In this document: in pieces, positions 24,263-32,230 of the stretch
Layout of the letters: each line of letters opens with the position of its first letter
How positions within the stretch are numbered: the stretch's first letter is position 1
Source: Bacteroidota bacterium
GTDB lineage: Bacteria; Bacteroidota; Bacteroidia; Bacteroidales; VadinHA17
NCBI GenBank assembly: GCA_011374625.1
Contig: DRPN01000181.1
Location: forward strand, 1 to 45,011
DNA: 45,011 nt
Direction: 5' to 3'
Position numbers and translations under genes: made by a program
Notes under the pieces: generated by a model
Seen by the model: the letters and a program-made list of their open reading frames with translations, nothing else
Databases searched by the model: none
Told to the model about the DNA's origin: nothing

Positions 24263-25423
24263 TTAAAAGCTCCACTTCAGCCGGAGGAATGCCAGCGTGA
24301 GCTTTTGTCGTCCTGCCACATTGTTAAATTCTCCGTTGAAATATTGCATGAAGAAGGAGATATCCAAGTTGTCCTGGATATTGCAGGAAAGACTGGGGCC
24401 CATGAAAAATCCTTTGATGGAAGGATAGTATATTCCGGAAAAAGTTCCTGAAAACAATGGTGTAAAAGGATAAGAGACCTGCCCGAAGATATTAAAATCC
24501 GTGAAAGTGATCTCTTTTACAGTCAGGGGCAGGAAATAAAATTCGGTAAAGTTCAGGTAATTATAATTTACACTGGAATAGAGGAATTCCATCTGTACGA
24601 ACAGGGAATTTCTGAAAGTGTAATCGGTACTGACCGAGCACATGATGTCTCCTCCTTTTCCGAGAGAGGAATCCCTGGGCTGGAACAGGGTCAGTTCACC
24701 GCTGAAACCGGCATTTTTAATATTTCCCGACCATCCGGTACCAGCCACAAGATCCCGGCTGTTTAATACTCCTCCGAAAAACTGCAAATCGTACATCCCC
24801 GGGTTAATACGCAGCATACCGGCCGCAGTGATTTTCTTATCGCTATTTACTTTTACGCCGGCTTCCAGGTTGGAGGAGACGCCGGTATAATACTGAATAC
24901 GGAGGGCGTCACAGCCAGGTTTTTCCGGATAGTCAAAATCGAAGAAAGAGTAAGCATTAAAGATATCATTGGGGTTCCACACCATGGTTTTGCCCCAGTT
25001 GATTCGTTGCCGTCCGGCTCTTAATTCCCAGTTGCCGAAACGGAAATTAGCCCAGGCTCTGTCGATGGTGCTTTCCAGGAGATAGGAGGTGCTGCTGGTC
25101 AGGGTGAAGGAGAGATCCGCCCACCCCTGATCCCGGGTGTAGGTATCTTTATACCCGGGAATTTCCATGGATTTTCCGTACAAGAACCGGTTGCGCACCT
25201 CGATATCGGTGGTGAAATAATCGTTGGCATACCACTTTAATTGCAGCCGGTTGTGGAGGAGGTTGTCATTGATCCAGGAATCATCGATGTGCTGGAACAT
25301 CACGCTTTGCATATTGGTCAGGTAGCCCTGGAACAACAGGTTGTTTTGTCCGGTCTGTGCGGTGACCGGGGGAAACAGAAAAAAGAGAACAAGCAGGGGA
25401 ACTCCCATGCCATGCTTAACCAT
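24263..25423 (-). CDS. Outer-membrane beta-barrel protein of the LolCDE-like cluster
   Basis: A predicted outer-membrane protein of about 386 residues: signal peptide (MVKHGMGVPLLVLFFLFPPVTAQ), then many amphipathic beta strands, ending LRLKWSF with a terminal phenylalanine as usual for barrel proteins. The track ORF starts at 25495, which would overlap the ATPase gene; ATG 25423 gives a proper signal and a 40-base gap, so I prefer it. I do not recognise the family; segments such as WELRAGRQRINWGKTMVWNPNDIFNAY resemble the DUF1302-type barrels seen beside LolA-like carriers. It is the last gene of the TetR-headed cluster and could be the outer-membrane acceptor or pore for whatever the cluster exports (inference). 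Confidence 0.75.
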   Translation of the reverse strand: MVKHGMGVPLLVLFFLFPPVTAQTGQNNLLFQGYLTNMQSVMFQHIDDSWINDNLLHNRLQLKWYANDYFTTDIEVRNRFLYGKSMEIPGYKDTYTRDQGWADLSFTLTSSTSYLLESTIDRAWANFRFGNWELRAGRQRINWGKTMVWNPNDIFNAYSFFDFDYPEKPGCDALRIQYYTGVSSNLEAGVKVNSDKKITAAGMLRINPGMYDLQFFGGVLNSRDLVAGTGWSGNIKNAGFSGELTLFQPRDSSLGKGGDIMCSVSTDYTFRNSLFVQMEFLYSSVNYNYLNFTEFYFLPLTVKEITFTDFNIFGQVSYPFTPLFSGTFSGIYYPSIKGFFMGPSLSCNIQDNLDISFFMQYFNGEFNNVAGRQKLTLAFLRLKWSF

Positions 25424-25463
25424 GAAGGGGAATTGAAAAAACAAAGGGTTTGTCCGGTTATTT

Positions 25464-26147
25464 TTACTTTTTCTCATCTGACAACACTTTACCATCCTCC
25501 AGGGTGATTACGCGGTGGGCTTTTTTCACCACGCGGGCATCGTGGGTGGAAAAGATGAAGGTAATGCCTTCTTCCCGATTTAGTTTTTCCATGATGTCGA
25601 GCAGGTTCTCGGTAGAGTGGGAGTCGAGGTTGGCGGTAGGTTCGTCAGCCAGAATAAACTTGGGTTTGGAAGCCAGCGCCCGAGCAACGGCTACCCGTTG
25701 TTGCTGACCGCCGGAGAGTTTGTTGGGCCGGCTGTTAATACGATCGCCCAGACCAACAGCCTTCAGCAGCTCTCTTGCTCTTTTCTCACGCTCTGCTTTA
25801 GGCCACCCCTGCAGGTGCATGATAAATTCCACGTTTTCTTTCGCCGTAAGCACAGGAAGGAGGTTATAGGACTGGAAAACGAAACCGATATTGTGCAGGC
25901 GAAAGTCCGTGATCTGCCTGGATTTGAGGGACCATAAATCTATCCCGTCAATCATGATATGACCGGCCGTTGGCCGGTCCAGACCCCCCAACAGGTTCAG
26001 GAAGGTTGTTTTACCGGACCCGGACGGTCCTACTACGGCAGAAAACTCTCCTTTCTCAAAGTTGAGATTAATGTGGTTTACGGCAGTCACCTCAATCTCA
26101 GTGCTGTCATAAATTTTTACCAGATCCTTAATTTCAATGATGTTCAT
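25464..26147 (-). CDS. LolD/MacB-type ABC transporter ATPase
   Basis: A 227-residue ATP-binding subunit that would pair with the two FtsX-like permeases just upstream. Walker A is GPSGSGKTT (about 40-48), the Q-loop FQSYNLLP (about 91-98), the signature LSGGQQQRVAVARAL (about 144-158), Walker B FILADEPTANLD (about 164-175) and the switch histidine STHD. ATG 26147 (MNIIEIKDLVKIYDS) matches the usual N-terminus of this MacB/LolD/FtsE class; the ten extra track residues are unlikely. These ATPases drive mechanotransmission rather than classical transport through a membrane channel. The gene lies 35 bases after the second permease. Confidence 0.93.
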   Translation of the reverse strand: MNIIEIKDLVKIYDSTEIEVTAVNHINLNFEKGEFSAVVGPSGSGKTTFLNLLGGLDRPTAGHIMIDGIDLWSLKSRQITDFRLHNIGFVFQSYNLLPVLTAKENVEFIMHLQGWPKAEREKRARELLKAVGLGDRINSRPNKLSGGQQQRVAVARALASKPKFILADEPTANLDSHSTENLLDIMEKLNREEGITFIFSTHDARVVKKAHRVITLEDGKVLSDEKK

Positions 26148-26182
26148 ATGTTTGGTTTTATTGTGATTACACATGAGAGGAT

Positions 26183-27400
26183 TTATTCGATTCGCAATGC
26201 CTCGGCCGGATCATATTTAATGGCCTTAAGTGCCGGATAAATGGCTGCAATAATTCCGGTAAATATCACCATTATGGTCACGGATACGACCATTTCCGGA
26301 TCAATGCTGGTATTGACGAGTGAGCTGAACCCAAGTTGTTCCAGTCCTTTTCCGAACATGGAAAGGTTTATATAATGGTACTCAAAATATTTGGAAATGA
26401 GCGTTCCCAGTATAATTCCGGTAATCCCGCCGGTAAGAGAGAGAAGTACCGTTTCGATAATAATCATCAAGAATATGCGGGTACGGCTCATCCCAATGGC
26501 CAGCAGCATACCGATCTCTTTGTGCCGTTCCAGGATGACCATAAGCATTGTGTTGATAATCCCAAAGAGAAGGGCAAGAAGAATGATCAAAATAAAGATG
26601 TACATATATTGATCCATTACTACCGTAATATAACTCAGTTCTGGACTAATCTCTTTCCAGCTCATTACTTCCAGGGAGCCTGTTGTTTTTTTGATTCTTT
26701 GCTGTACGGATACTGTGTTGAGGTCGTTGTCAACGCGAATGGCAATCTCATGACAGGCTCCTGCCGGCAGATCCGTCAGCCGGGCCAGGTCTTCATATCG
26801 TACAAAGACATTGGATTCGTCATAAGCCGTGTTGCTGGTTTTGTAAATGCCGGCCACACGGAAAGCCCCGGCTGTAAGGTTATTGTCCATATCCTGAAGG
26901 GTAATAACCACTTTTGAACGGACCCTGACATTCAGCTTATGGGCCAGTTTTTGTCCGATTACCACAGGATTTCTTTTGATCCCCTCAAAATATTTTCCCT
27001 CCACCATTTGCTGAGCAATGTCGGTTACCTTTTTTTCATCATCCGGACGGATCCCCATGATCTTCACCCCGGCGCCGGTTTCGGCTGAAGAGATCATTGA
27101 TTGTACAATAATTCTTTGTGTAACCCCTTCTACATGAGGCAGGGTGTCAATTTTTCGGGCAAGAACATCTGCTCCGGGCATGTAATATCTCAGTTCGGCG
27201 GTTTTGCGAAACAGGGAATCATGGATTTGAATATGAGACAGTTCTGTGTGAATGGCTGTTTCTACTCTTTTGTCCATCATCCCTTTCATGAAAGCCGTTG
27301 AGAAAACCCCGGCCATGATCCCCAGGGTGATGGCGGTGAGCACCACCAGGCTGCGGGTCCTGCTTCTCCATATATTTCGCCAGGAAACTTGTATAAGCAT
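26183..27400 (-). CDS. FtsX-like ABC permease (LolC/LolE type), second copy
   Basis: A 405-residue permease with the MacB/LolC architecture: one N-terminal membrane helix (SWRNIWRSRTRSLVVLTAIT), a large periplasmic domain (about 45-265) and three C-terminal helices (about 270-400) ending in the FtsX-domain hallmark AIYPALKAIKYDPAEALRIE. The equal length of the two permeases and the shared IxWRNIWRxxxR start show they are paralogues that probably form a heterodimer. In E. coli LolCDE, such dimers extract lipoproteins from the inner membrane and hand them to LolA. The LolA-like gene in this cluster supports an analogous hand-off. The gene lies 60 bases after the first permease. Confidence 0.9.
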   Translation of the reverse strand: MLIQVSWRNIWRSRTRSLVVLTAITLGIMAGVFSTAFMKGMMDKRVETAIHTELSHIQIHDSLFRKTAELRYYMPGADVLARKIDTLPHVEGVTQRIIVQSMISSAETGAGVKIMGIRPDDEKKVTDIAQQMVEGKYFEGIKRNPVVIGQKLAHKLNVRVRSKVVITLQDMDNNLTAGAFRVAGIYKTSNTAYDESNVFVRYEDLARLTDLPAGACHEIAIRVDNDLNTVSVQQRIKKTTGSLEVMSWKEISPELSYITVVMDQYMYIFILIILLALLFGIINTMLMVILERHKEIGMLLAIGMSRTRIFLMIIIETVLLSLTGGITGIILGTLISKYFEYHYINLSMFGKGLEQLGFSSLVNTSIDPEMVVSVTIMVIFTGIIAAIYPALKAIKYDPAEALRIE

Positions 27401-27460
27401 GATATCTTTTTTTTAGTTTAATAAACAGGGTTCGTTATTCATCATTTGATTCGACATTTA

Positions 27461-28678
27461 TCAGGTTCTTAATGCGTTTGATATATCCAGTCTGAAGGTT
27501 TTCACCACCGGATATATAGTGATGATTATGATCAGGATAAAAACCGTAAGCGCCTGATTGTAAAAGACGGGAGGCATCAGGGAAAAAGCAAATACCGGTT
27601 CGATGCCCATATCCAGAAACGCCTTAGCCGCTTCGCCTGCTATTCGAATAGGATGGTGATAGAACCAGGTGGTGATGGGAATTGTTGCCAGGATCCCTGT
27701 TGTGACGCCCAACAGACCAATATAGAATGTTTCCATAAAAAGAATCCCGGCCAGCAGGGTCTTTTGCATCCCGATGGAAACCATGACTCCCAGTTCCCTT
27801 TTCCGTTCGGAGAACATCATGATGACGGTGCCCAGGATTCCGAAAGCAATAACGATGTAAAGAATGGCTTTCATGAACTTTCCTCCCATGCGGTCGCTGG
27901 CGATCATCTGCACCAGTTCGGGTTCCATCTCGTCCCAGCTCATTAACCGGTAGGGAGAACGGATAAAAGATTTCAAAGCTTTCTTTGCCGGTGGCATATG
28001 ATAGTGATCTTTAACCATGAGAACCAGTGAGGTGATACGATTCGGGGCAGAGTACAGGTCCTGGGCCAGATTCAAGTCCATATACACGAATGATTTGTTA
28101 AACTGGGGCAGAGGATTTTTGAAGATCCCGGTTATCGAATATTTACCGGCAGCATTTACTCCGTGGTAACCCATTCCCAGTAAAACCAAAGTGTCCCCAA
28201 CGTCCAGATGGAGATAACCGGCCAGCTCGTTTCCCATTATCACTCCTTTATCACCGTGATGAATATAGCGACCGCGGACGATCCATTTCTCCGTATTGGT
28301 AATTTTGTTCTCCCGTTCCGGGTCGATTCCGATAACCACAGCACCCTTGGTAAGCTGATCGGAAGAAGCAAGGGCAAAAGACTCCAGCCTGGGGGAAATA
28401 CCGATAATTTCTTTGGATTGATGTACTTTTTGTAATAAAGTATCGGTGAGAACGAAGGTATTGTTGATCGTCTTGTTTTCCCAGTAATCTTCCTGATGTA
28501 TCTGGAGATATCCGGAATAGAACTTGACCACATTGTCGATCATCTTACTGTAACTGCCTTCCTGCATGGAGGACATGACCGCGGCAAAAATCACCCCGAA
28601 GAAAATAGAGGCTGTAGTGATCAGGGTCCTTCGTTTGTTTCTCCAGATATTTCGCCAGGCAATAACGGTAATATTCAT
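27461..28678 (-). CDS. FtsX-like ABC permease (LolC/LolE type), first copy
   Basis: A 405-residue permease with an N-terminal helix (IAWRNIWRNKRRTLITTASIFFGVIFA), a periplasmic MacB_PCD-like domain and three C-terminal helices; the end reads TIYPVVKTFRLDISNALRT. A segment GIQKTLLAGILFMETF-like near residue 300 corresponds to the FtsX coupling region (RKRELGVMVSIGMQKTLLAG). It is more similar to the truncated copy just upstream (28756-28971) than to the second permease: 33 of the first 61 residues are identical to the truncated copy by my count. It is cotranscribed with its neighbours by position. The substrate is unknown. Confidence 0.9.
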   Translation of the reverse strand: MNITVIAWRNIWRNKRRTLITTASIFFGVIFAAVMSSMQEGSYSKMIDNVVKFYSGYLQIHQEDYWENKTINNTFVLTDTLLQKVHQSKEIIGISPRLESFALASSDQLTKGAVVIGIDPERENKITNTEKWIVRGRYIHHGDKGVIMGNELAGYLHLDVGDTLVLLGMGYHGVNAAGKYSITGIFKNPLPQFNKSFVYMDLNLAQDLYSAPNRITSLVLMVKDHYHMPPAKKALKSFIRSPYRLMSWDEMEPELVQMIASDRMGGKFMKAILYIVIAFGILGTVIMMFSERKRELGVMVSIGMQKTLLAGILFMETFYIGLLGVTTGILATIPITTWFYHHPIRIAGEAAKAFLDMGIEPVFAFSLMPPVFYNQALTVFILIIIITIYPVVKTFRLDISNALRT

Positions 28679-28755
28679 AATGGTTTGTTTTTAATTAAAT
28701 ATTGATAACAGGTGTGTAAAACACATAAGGTTTCATATTAAACAGGATACGCGGT

Positions 28756-28971
28756 TCAAATCCAATTTATAAAAAAGTCTCCCGCATGCTGAATGTTCAG
28801 GCAGCCTGATGAGAGGCGGACTGGTTTGTCGATCATGTTTCCGTAAGACCCTTCTTCCAGGGAATATATCATGACGGAAAAAATCACACCGAAAAGAATC
28901 GACGAGATCGTTATCAGCGTACGGCGCCTGTTACGCCACAAGTTTTTCCATGCCACCCTGATCAATTTCAT
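28756..28971 (-). pseudogene. Truncated FtsX-like permease (N-terminal 60 residues only)
   Basis: A 71-residue ORF starting 12 bases after the LolA-like stop. Its first 61 residues (MKLIRVAWKNLWRNRRRTLI onward) align without gaps to the first permease, with 33 identities. After GCLNIQH it diverges into GDFFINWI and stops, with no permease sequence in the remaining 77 bases before the next gene. It is the stub of a third permease copy that lost its periplasmic and C-terminal parts. A one-helix peptide could still be made, but a function is not supported. Confidence 0.75.
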
Positions 28972-28983
28972 TTATATGCGTTT

Positions 28984-29757
28984 TTAATGAACTCTTTTCA
29001 TATTCTGCAAGGAGAAAAAAACATCCTGAAGGGGAACATTGAATTTGATGTGGGTAAATTCCATCGTGGTTTTATTCCCCGGTTTGTCAGCCGGGATCAT
29101 CTCAAAAAAGGTAGGGATGGTACGGTCGCCCACATTTTTTATTTTTGACAGGTTTTCCGTATTGACCAGATAACCGTCTTCATCATAAAACTCGTTTTTC
29201 AGGGTCAGGAACCCTTCTTTGGTGATCCAGGTATAAATCTTTCCCCATACTACCGCAGCCTCTTCTTTGGGAATAAGTTCTATTTTGTAACAATCGTACC
29301 CTTTCAATTCTTCGGAACCGATCAGCTTTTGATTATAGTCTTCCACAATGGATGATTCCTTGACCAGGTCATCATTGGTCATATCCGATCCCATCCACGA
29401 CTGCATCATCATGGAGGGCGGGATCTTAATGGTGCGGCCTATGGAAGGGATCCAATTCCACATCTCCTTGTCCCTTTTCAGGAAAACCTGGCCTTTCTCT
29501 TTGGCCGGGGCCGTGATGTAGATCATGGAATATTTGATCCCTTTTGACCACGCTTTGAACGAAAGAGTCCTTTCCCATTTTGGACGGACGATGTGCATGG
29601 TTACCTCCGAATAGCTCGATTTCCCCCGCATCAGGTCGTTGGCTTTGTTAACGATCTCTTTGGCGGTAAGCTCTCGTGACGGTGCAGCATAAGAAAAAAA
29701 GAAAAATGTAAGAAAAAATCCCAGTGTTTTCAGATATGAATGGTCGAATAGTTTCAT
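28984..29757 (-). CDS. LolA-like outer-membrane lipoprotein-sorting protein
   Basis: A 257-residue periplasmic protein with a signal peptide (about 1-25, ending SYAAPSR) and the fold pattern of the 'outer membrane lipoprotein-sorting' family (PF17131, LolA/LolB superfamily). Motifs include ANDLMRGKSSYSEVTMHI, YSMIYITAPAKEKGQVFLKR, MWNWIPSIGRTIKIPPSMMMQSWMGSD and LKGYDCYKIELIPK. Such proteins have a half-barrel with a hydrophobic cavity and ferry lipids or lipoproteins across the periplasm. Placement directly before LolC/E-type permeases and a LolD-type ATPase suggests it is the dedicated carrier of this transporter. It overlaps the annotated TetR ORF by 110 bases, explained by a probable frameshift in the TetR gene. 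The housekeeping LolA is normally encoded elsewhere. Confidence 0.85.
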   Translation of the reverse strand: MKLFDHSYLKTLGFFLTFFFFSYAAPSRELTAKEIVNKANDLMRGKSSYSEVTMHIVRPKWERTLSFKAWSKGIKYSMIYITAPAKEKGQVFLKRDKEMWNWIPSIGRTIKIPPSMMMQSWMGSDMTNDDLVKESSIVEDYNQKLIGSEELKGYDCYKIELIPKEEAAVVWGKIYTWITKEGFLTLKNEFYDEDGYLVNTENLSKIKNVGDRTIPTFFEMIPADKPGNKTTMEFTHIKFNVPLQDVFFSLQNMKRVH

Positions 29758-30334
29758 GGTATAAATTTTTATGTGAACATATTATTAATAACACGTTTTT
29801 TGTCTCTGCCAGAGGAAAATTTTCCCGGTTTGCGATAAAATCCACACCTACACCGTCAAGCACAACCATAAAAAGATAAGCATTGACTTTTGGGCATTTA
29901 TTCCCTTTTGCCTTGTAATACTTTTCAAGAAAACTTAGCAACTGAATAATCTGAGTAAAGAATTTATCCGGGAAAACATTGAGTATCCGGGGTTGTATGA
30001 TTACTAAAAAAAATAATTGGTAAAATTTTGGGTTCCCCTGCAATTTTAAAATATACCGACCCATTTTCTCTTTTGTAAAGAATTCATCACCCTCCATTTC
30101 GAAATCTTTGATTAACTCATCCATACCGAGAGAAATAATCTTGTTGAAGGGGTTGTTTATGTTTTCGAAATAATTGTATATCAACCCCTTGGAGTTTCCG
30201 TCCTCTTTGGCTATAAGACTGATGGAGATTTCGTGATATCCCCGCTGTGCAAACAGTACCAAGGCCGTATCCAAAATGATCTGAAATTTTTCATGCCCGA
30301 TTTTGATCCACTGATCAGGTGTGCGGGGTGTCAT
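29648..30334 (-). CDS. TetR/AcrR-family repressor, C-terminus probably frameshifted
   Basis: A transcriptional regulator with an N-terminal helix-turn-helix (about 20-60, FAQRGYHEISISLIAKEDGNS, then KGLIYNYF) and a variable ligand domain. As read, the ORF runs 228 residues and overlaps the next gene by 110 bases, ending in the unlikely tail IFSYIFLFFLCC. At 29796-29801 there is a run of six A on the coding strand. One more A would give AETKKRVINNMFT and a stop at 29769-29771, twelve bases before the LolA-like start, making a normal protein of about 188 residues. It is therefore either a sequencing or assembly slip or a real frameshift. It heads the export cluster and has a perfect palindrome just upstream, so it probably represses itself and the transporter until a ligand binds. 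Confidence 0.82.
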   Translation of the reverse strand: MTPRTPDQWIKIGHEKFQIILDTALVLFAQRGYHEISISLIAKEDGNSKGLIYNYFENINNPFNKIISLGMDELIKDFEMEGDEFFTKEKMGRYILKLQGNPKFYQLFFLVIIQPRILNVFPDKFFTQIIQLLSFLEKYYKAKGNKCPKVNAYLFMVVLDGVGVDFIANRENFPLAETKNVLLIICSHKNLYHETIRPFISENTGIFSYIFLFFLCCTVTRAYRQRDR

Positions 30335-30347
30335 ATTTTATATATTA

Positions 30348-30365
30348 TGACTGAACGGTCAGTCA
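30348..30365. promoter_or_regulatory. TetR-type operator palindrome TGACTGA-ACGG-TCAGTCA
   Basis: Perfect 7-base inverted arms around ACGG lie 14 bases upstream of the TetR start codon. The size and spacing (18 bases) are typical of operators bound by TetR/AcrR dimers, and the sequence resembles known TGACnnnCNGTCA-like sites. Autoregulation of the TetR-led cluster is the natural reading. Confidence 0.75.
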
Positions 30366-30527
30366 AAAATAAAAAAGGGAAATGAATTATACAAAAAACA
30401 AAGAAATCATTAAGAAAATTGTTCCAGCCACATCCGGTTTGGATGTTTCTTCAGGTTTTTATGATGTCTCTGTGTCTTATCCATGTGGGAAAATAAACTG
30501 AACAAATAAAAAATATACTGAAAACCG

Positions 30528-30535
30528 TAAATTTG
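30528..30535 (+). promoter_or_regulatory. -7 promoter element of the ECF sigma operon (TAAATTTG)
   Basis: TAAATTTG is an exact TAnnTTTG match 46 bases before ATG 30581. No clear -33 TTG was found. The ECF factor may also use a second, self-directed promoter that I cannot identify. Confidence 0.45.
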
Positions 30536-30580
30536 TAACATTTGGGAGAAAAGAACGTCTTACGTTTGACGACAGAGCCT

Positions 30581-31066
30581 ATGACGGTCAGTGAATACAA
30601 CCGGAGTGTGGATGATTATGCGGACAACATTTTCCGTTTTCTTATGGGAAACCTGAAGCAAAAAGAAATGGCGGAAGATATTGTACAGGATACCTATGAG
30701 AAATTGTGGATAAAAAGGGAAACTGTTTCTTACGAAAAAGTAAAAACCTACCTGTTTACGACAGCTTATCATACAATGATCGACCGGCTGAGAAAAGAAA
30801 GAAGGATGATCAGCATGGAGGAATCGGGAGCCTCGGAAAACCCGGTTGAAATGGTCTCTCCCGATATTAATAAAGTCCTTCATGAAATATTAAACAAATT
30901 ACCAACCGATCAAAAAGCAGTCATATTGTTGCGGGATTATGAAGGGTATTCTTACAAAGAAATAGGAGAGATTACCGGGCAGTCGGAGTCACAGGTGAAA
31001 ATTAATATTTTCAGAGGCCGTAAGTTTCTGAAAAATTATATAGGAAGTATTGAGGTTTTGATATGA
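30581..31066 (+). CDS. ECF-type RNA polymerase sigma factor
   Basis: A 161-residue sigma-70 family factor with region 2 (about 12-78; KEMAEDIVQDTYEKLW and TYLFTTAYHTMIDRLRKE) and region 4 (about 100-152; LPTDQKAVILLRDYEGYSYK, then EIGEITGQSESQVKINIFRGR). There is no region 3, as in all ECF factors. The start at ATG 30581 fits the family; the track start at 30542 is a TTG and would add 13 unconserved residues. The stop overlaps the ATG of the next gene (ATGA), indicating translational coupling with the predicted anti-sigma protein. A barrel-type protein completes the operon, so envelope stress or surface sensing is the likely theme. Confidence 0.93.
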   Translation: MTVSEYNRSVDDYADNIFRFLMGNLKQKEMAEDIVQDTYEKLWIKRETVSYEKVKTYLFTTAYHTMIDRLRKERRMISMEESGASENPVEMVSPDINKVLHEILNKLPTDQKAVILLRDYEGYSYKEIGEITGQSESQVKINIFRGRKFLKNYIGSIEVLI

Positions 31067-32166
31067 GCAACGGGATGATCAATAGGAATAATTATGAAGC
31101 TTTCTTCCTGGATTATGTGGAAGGGAACTTGACGGAAGAGGAGAAGAAGGAGTTGTTTTTGTTTCTGGAGGCCCATCCCGGCCTCAGGAAGGAAATGGAG
31201 CAGTATGAGGAGTTTACACTGACTCCGAAAGGAATATCCTTCAGGAAGAAGGATCAATTGAAAAAAGCGGATCTTTCCTTTAAAAAAATTGATGATTTCA
31301 ATGCAGAAGAAGCTATGATCGCTTTCTGGGAAGGAATGCTTACCGTTGAACAACAGAACCGTTTGGAAGAATATATTTATCAACATTCCGGTCGCCAAAA
31401 AGACTTTGAATTATATGGGAAGCTATTCCTGAAGCCCGGGAATATTTCTTATGCAGGAAAGAAAAGCCTTATCAGAAAAAAAACCCGGGGTATTTTCTGG
31501 CTTTACCGGACAGGAGCTGCTGCTGCAATCCTGGCATTGTTGGCTTTATTGTTCTGGCAGACAATGTTCCGGAACCGGCCTGCAGAGAATCCCATGATTT
31601 CTGAAGTAACCGATACGTTGCCTGTTCAGGAGGTGGTCAGGAAACCTGTCAGTACTTCCAGTCCGGTACAATCTTTGGTTGTTTCTGCGGAAAGCACACC
31701 TCTTTCCGGATCATCCGGAGGGCATGAGCAAATAAGAGAATATCCCCGGCAGCCGGCAAATGAGATGAGTGCAAAACCTTACCGGGAAAAAATTTCAGAT
31801 GCTGAAAAAATTGCTTATTGTCCCGTAATCCGTGAATTTTCGGTTCCGGTGCGGGAGCCTGCACATTATATCGTTATAGAAAATCATTATTTGCAGGAGA
31901 ATACTCCGGAGAACGTACTTACACTTGCGGAATATGCCGCTTTAAAGATCAAAAAGAACATTCTGGATGAAGATACGGCAAGAACTCCCAGGTTAAATGC
32001 CCGGGATATAATGATACTTGGATTCAAAGGGCTCAATAAACTGACGGGGATGAACCTGCAGGTGAAAAAGGAAGAAGATCCGGTTGACAAAAAGGAATAT
32101 TTTGCGCTCACTTCACGGTTTTTCTCTTACACGCGGGTACGTCCGGTTGATAAAGGAGAAAAATAA
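31063..32166 (+). CDS. Predicted membrane anti-sigma factor with duplicated N-terminal module
   Basis: A 367-residue single-pass membrane protein (helix at about 148-168), start-coupled to the sigma gene by an ATGA overlap. The cytosolic part holds two copies of a ~60-residue module: one at about 10-66 (YEAFFLDYVEGNLTEEEKKE, ending TPKGISFRKKDQL) and one at about 82-137 (AMIAFWEGMLTVEQQNRLEE, ending KPGNISYAGKKSL). No zinc-binding HxxxCxxC of ZAS-type anti-sigma factors is present. The periplasmic part (about 170-367) is proline- and serine-rich at first and then shows AEYAALKIKKNILDED and FKGLNKLTGMNL segments typical of Bacteroidetes operons of this kind. The anti-sigma role is inferred from position and topology, not from a known binding domain. 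Confidence 0.7.
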   Translation: MSNGMINRNNYEAFFLDYVEGNLTEEEKKELFLFLEAHPGLRKEMEQYEEFTLTPKGISFRKKDQLKKADLSFKKIDDFNAEEAMIAFWEGMLTVEQQNRLEEYIYQHSGRQKDFELYGKLFLKPGNISYAGKKSLIRKKTRGIFWLYRTGAAAAILALLALLFWQTMFRNRPAENPMISEVTDTLPVQEVVRKPVSTSSPVQSLVVSAESTPLSGSSGGHEQIREYPRQPANEMSAKPYREKISDAEKIAYCPVIREFSVPVREPAHYIVIENHYLQENTPENVLTLAEYAALKIKKNILDEDTARTPRLNARDIMILGFKGLNKLTGMNLQVKKEEDPVDKKEYFALTSRFFSYTRVRPVDKGEK

Positions 32167-32230
32167 GCCCCTGTAACTTTTTTTGGGGTTATGCCGTCTT
32201 ATGTGCAGAAATCAATAAAAACAAAAAGTC

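Noticed and set aside
24081-24266. 61-residue plus-strand ORF between the ICMT-like and outer-membrane genes
   Set aside because: No recognisable motif and it runs into the end of the opposite gene; the 265-base gap otherwise shows nothing.
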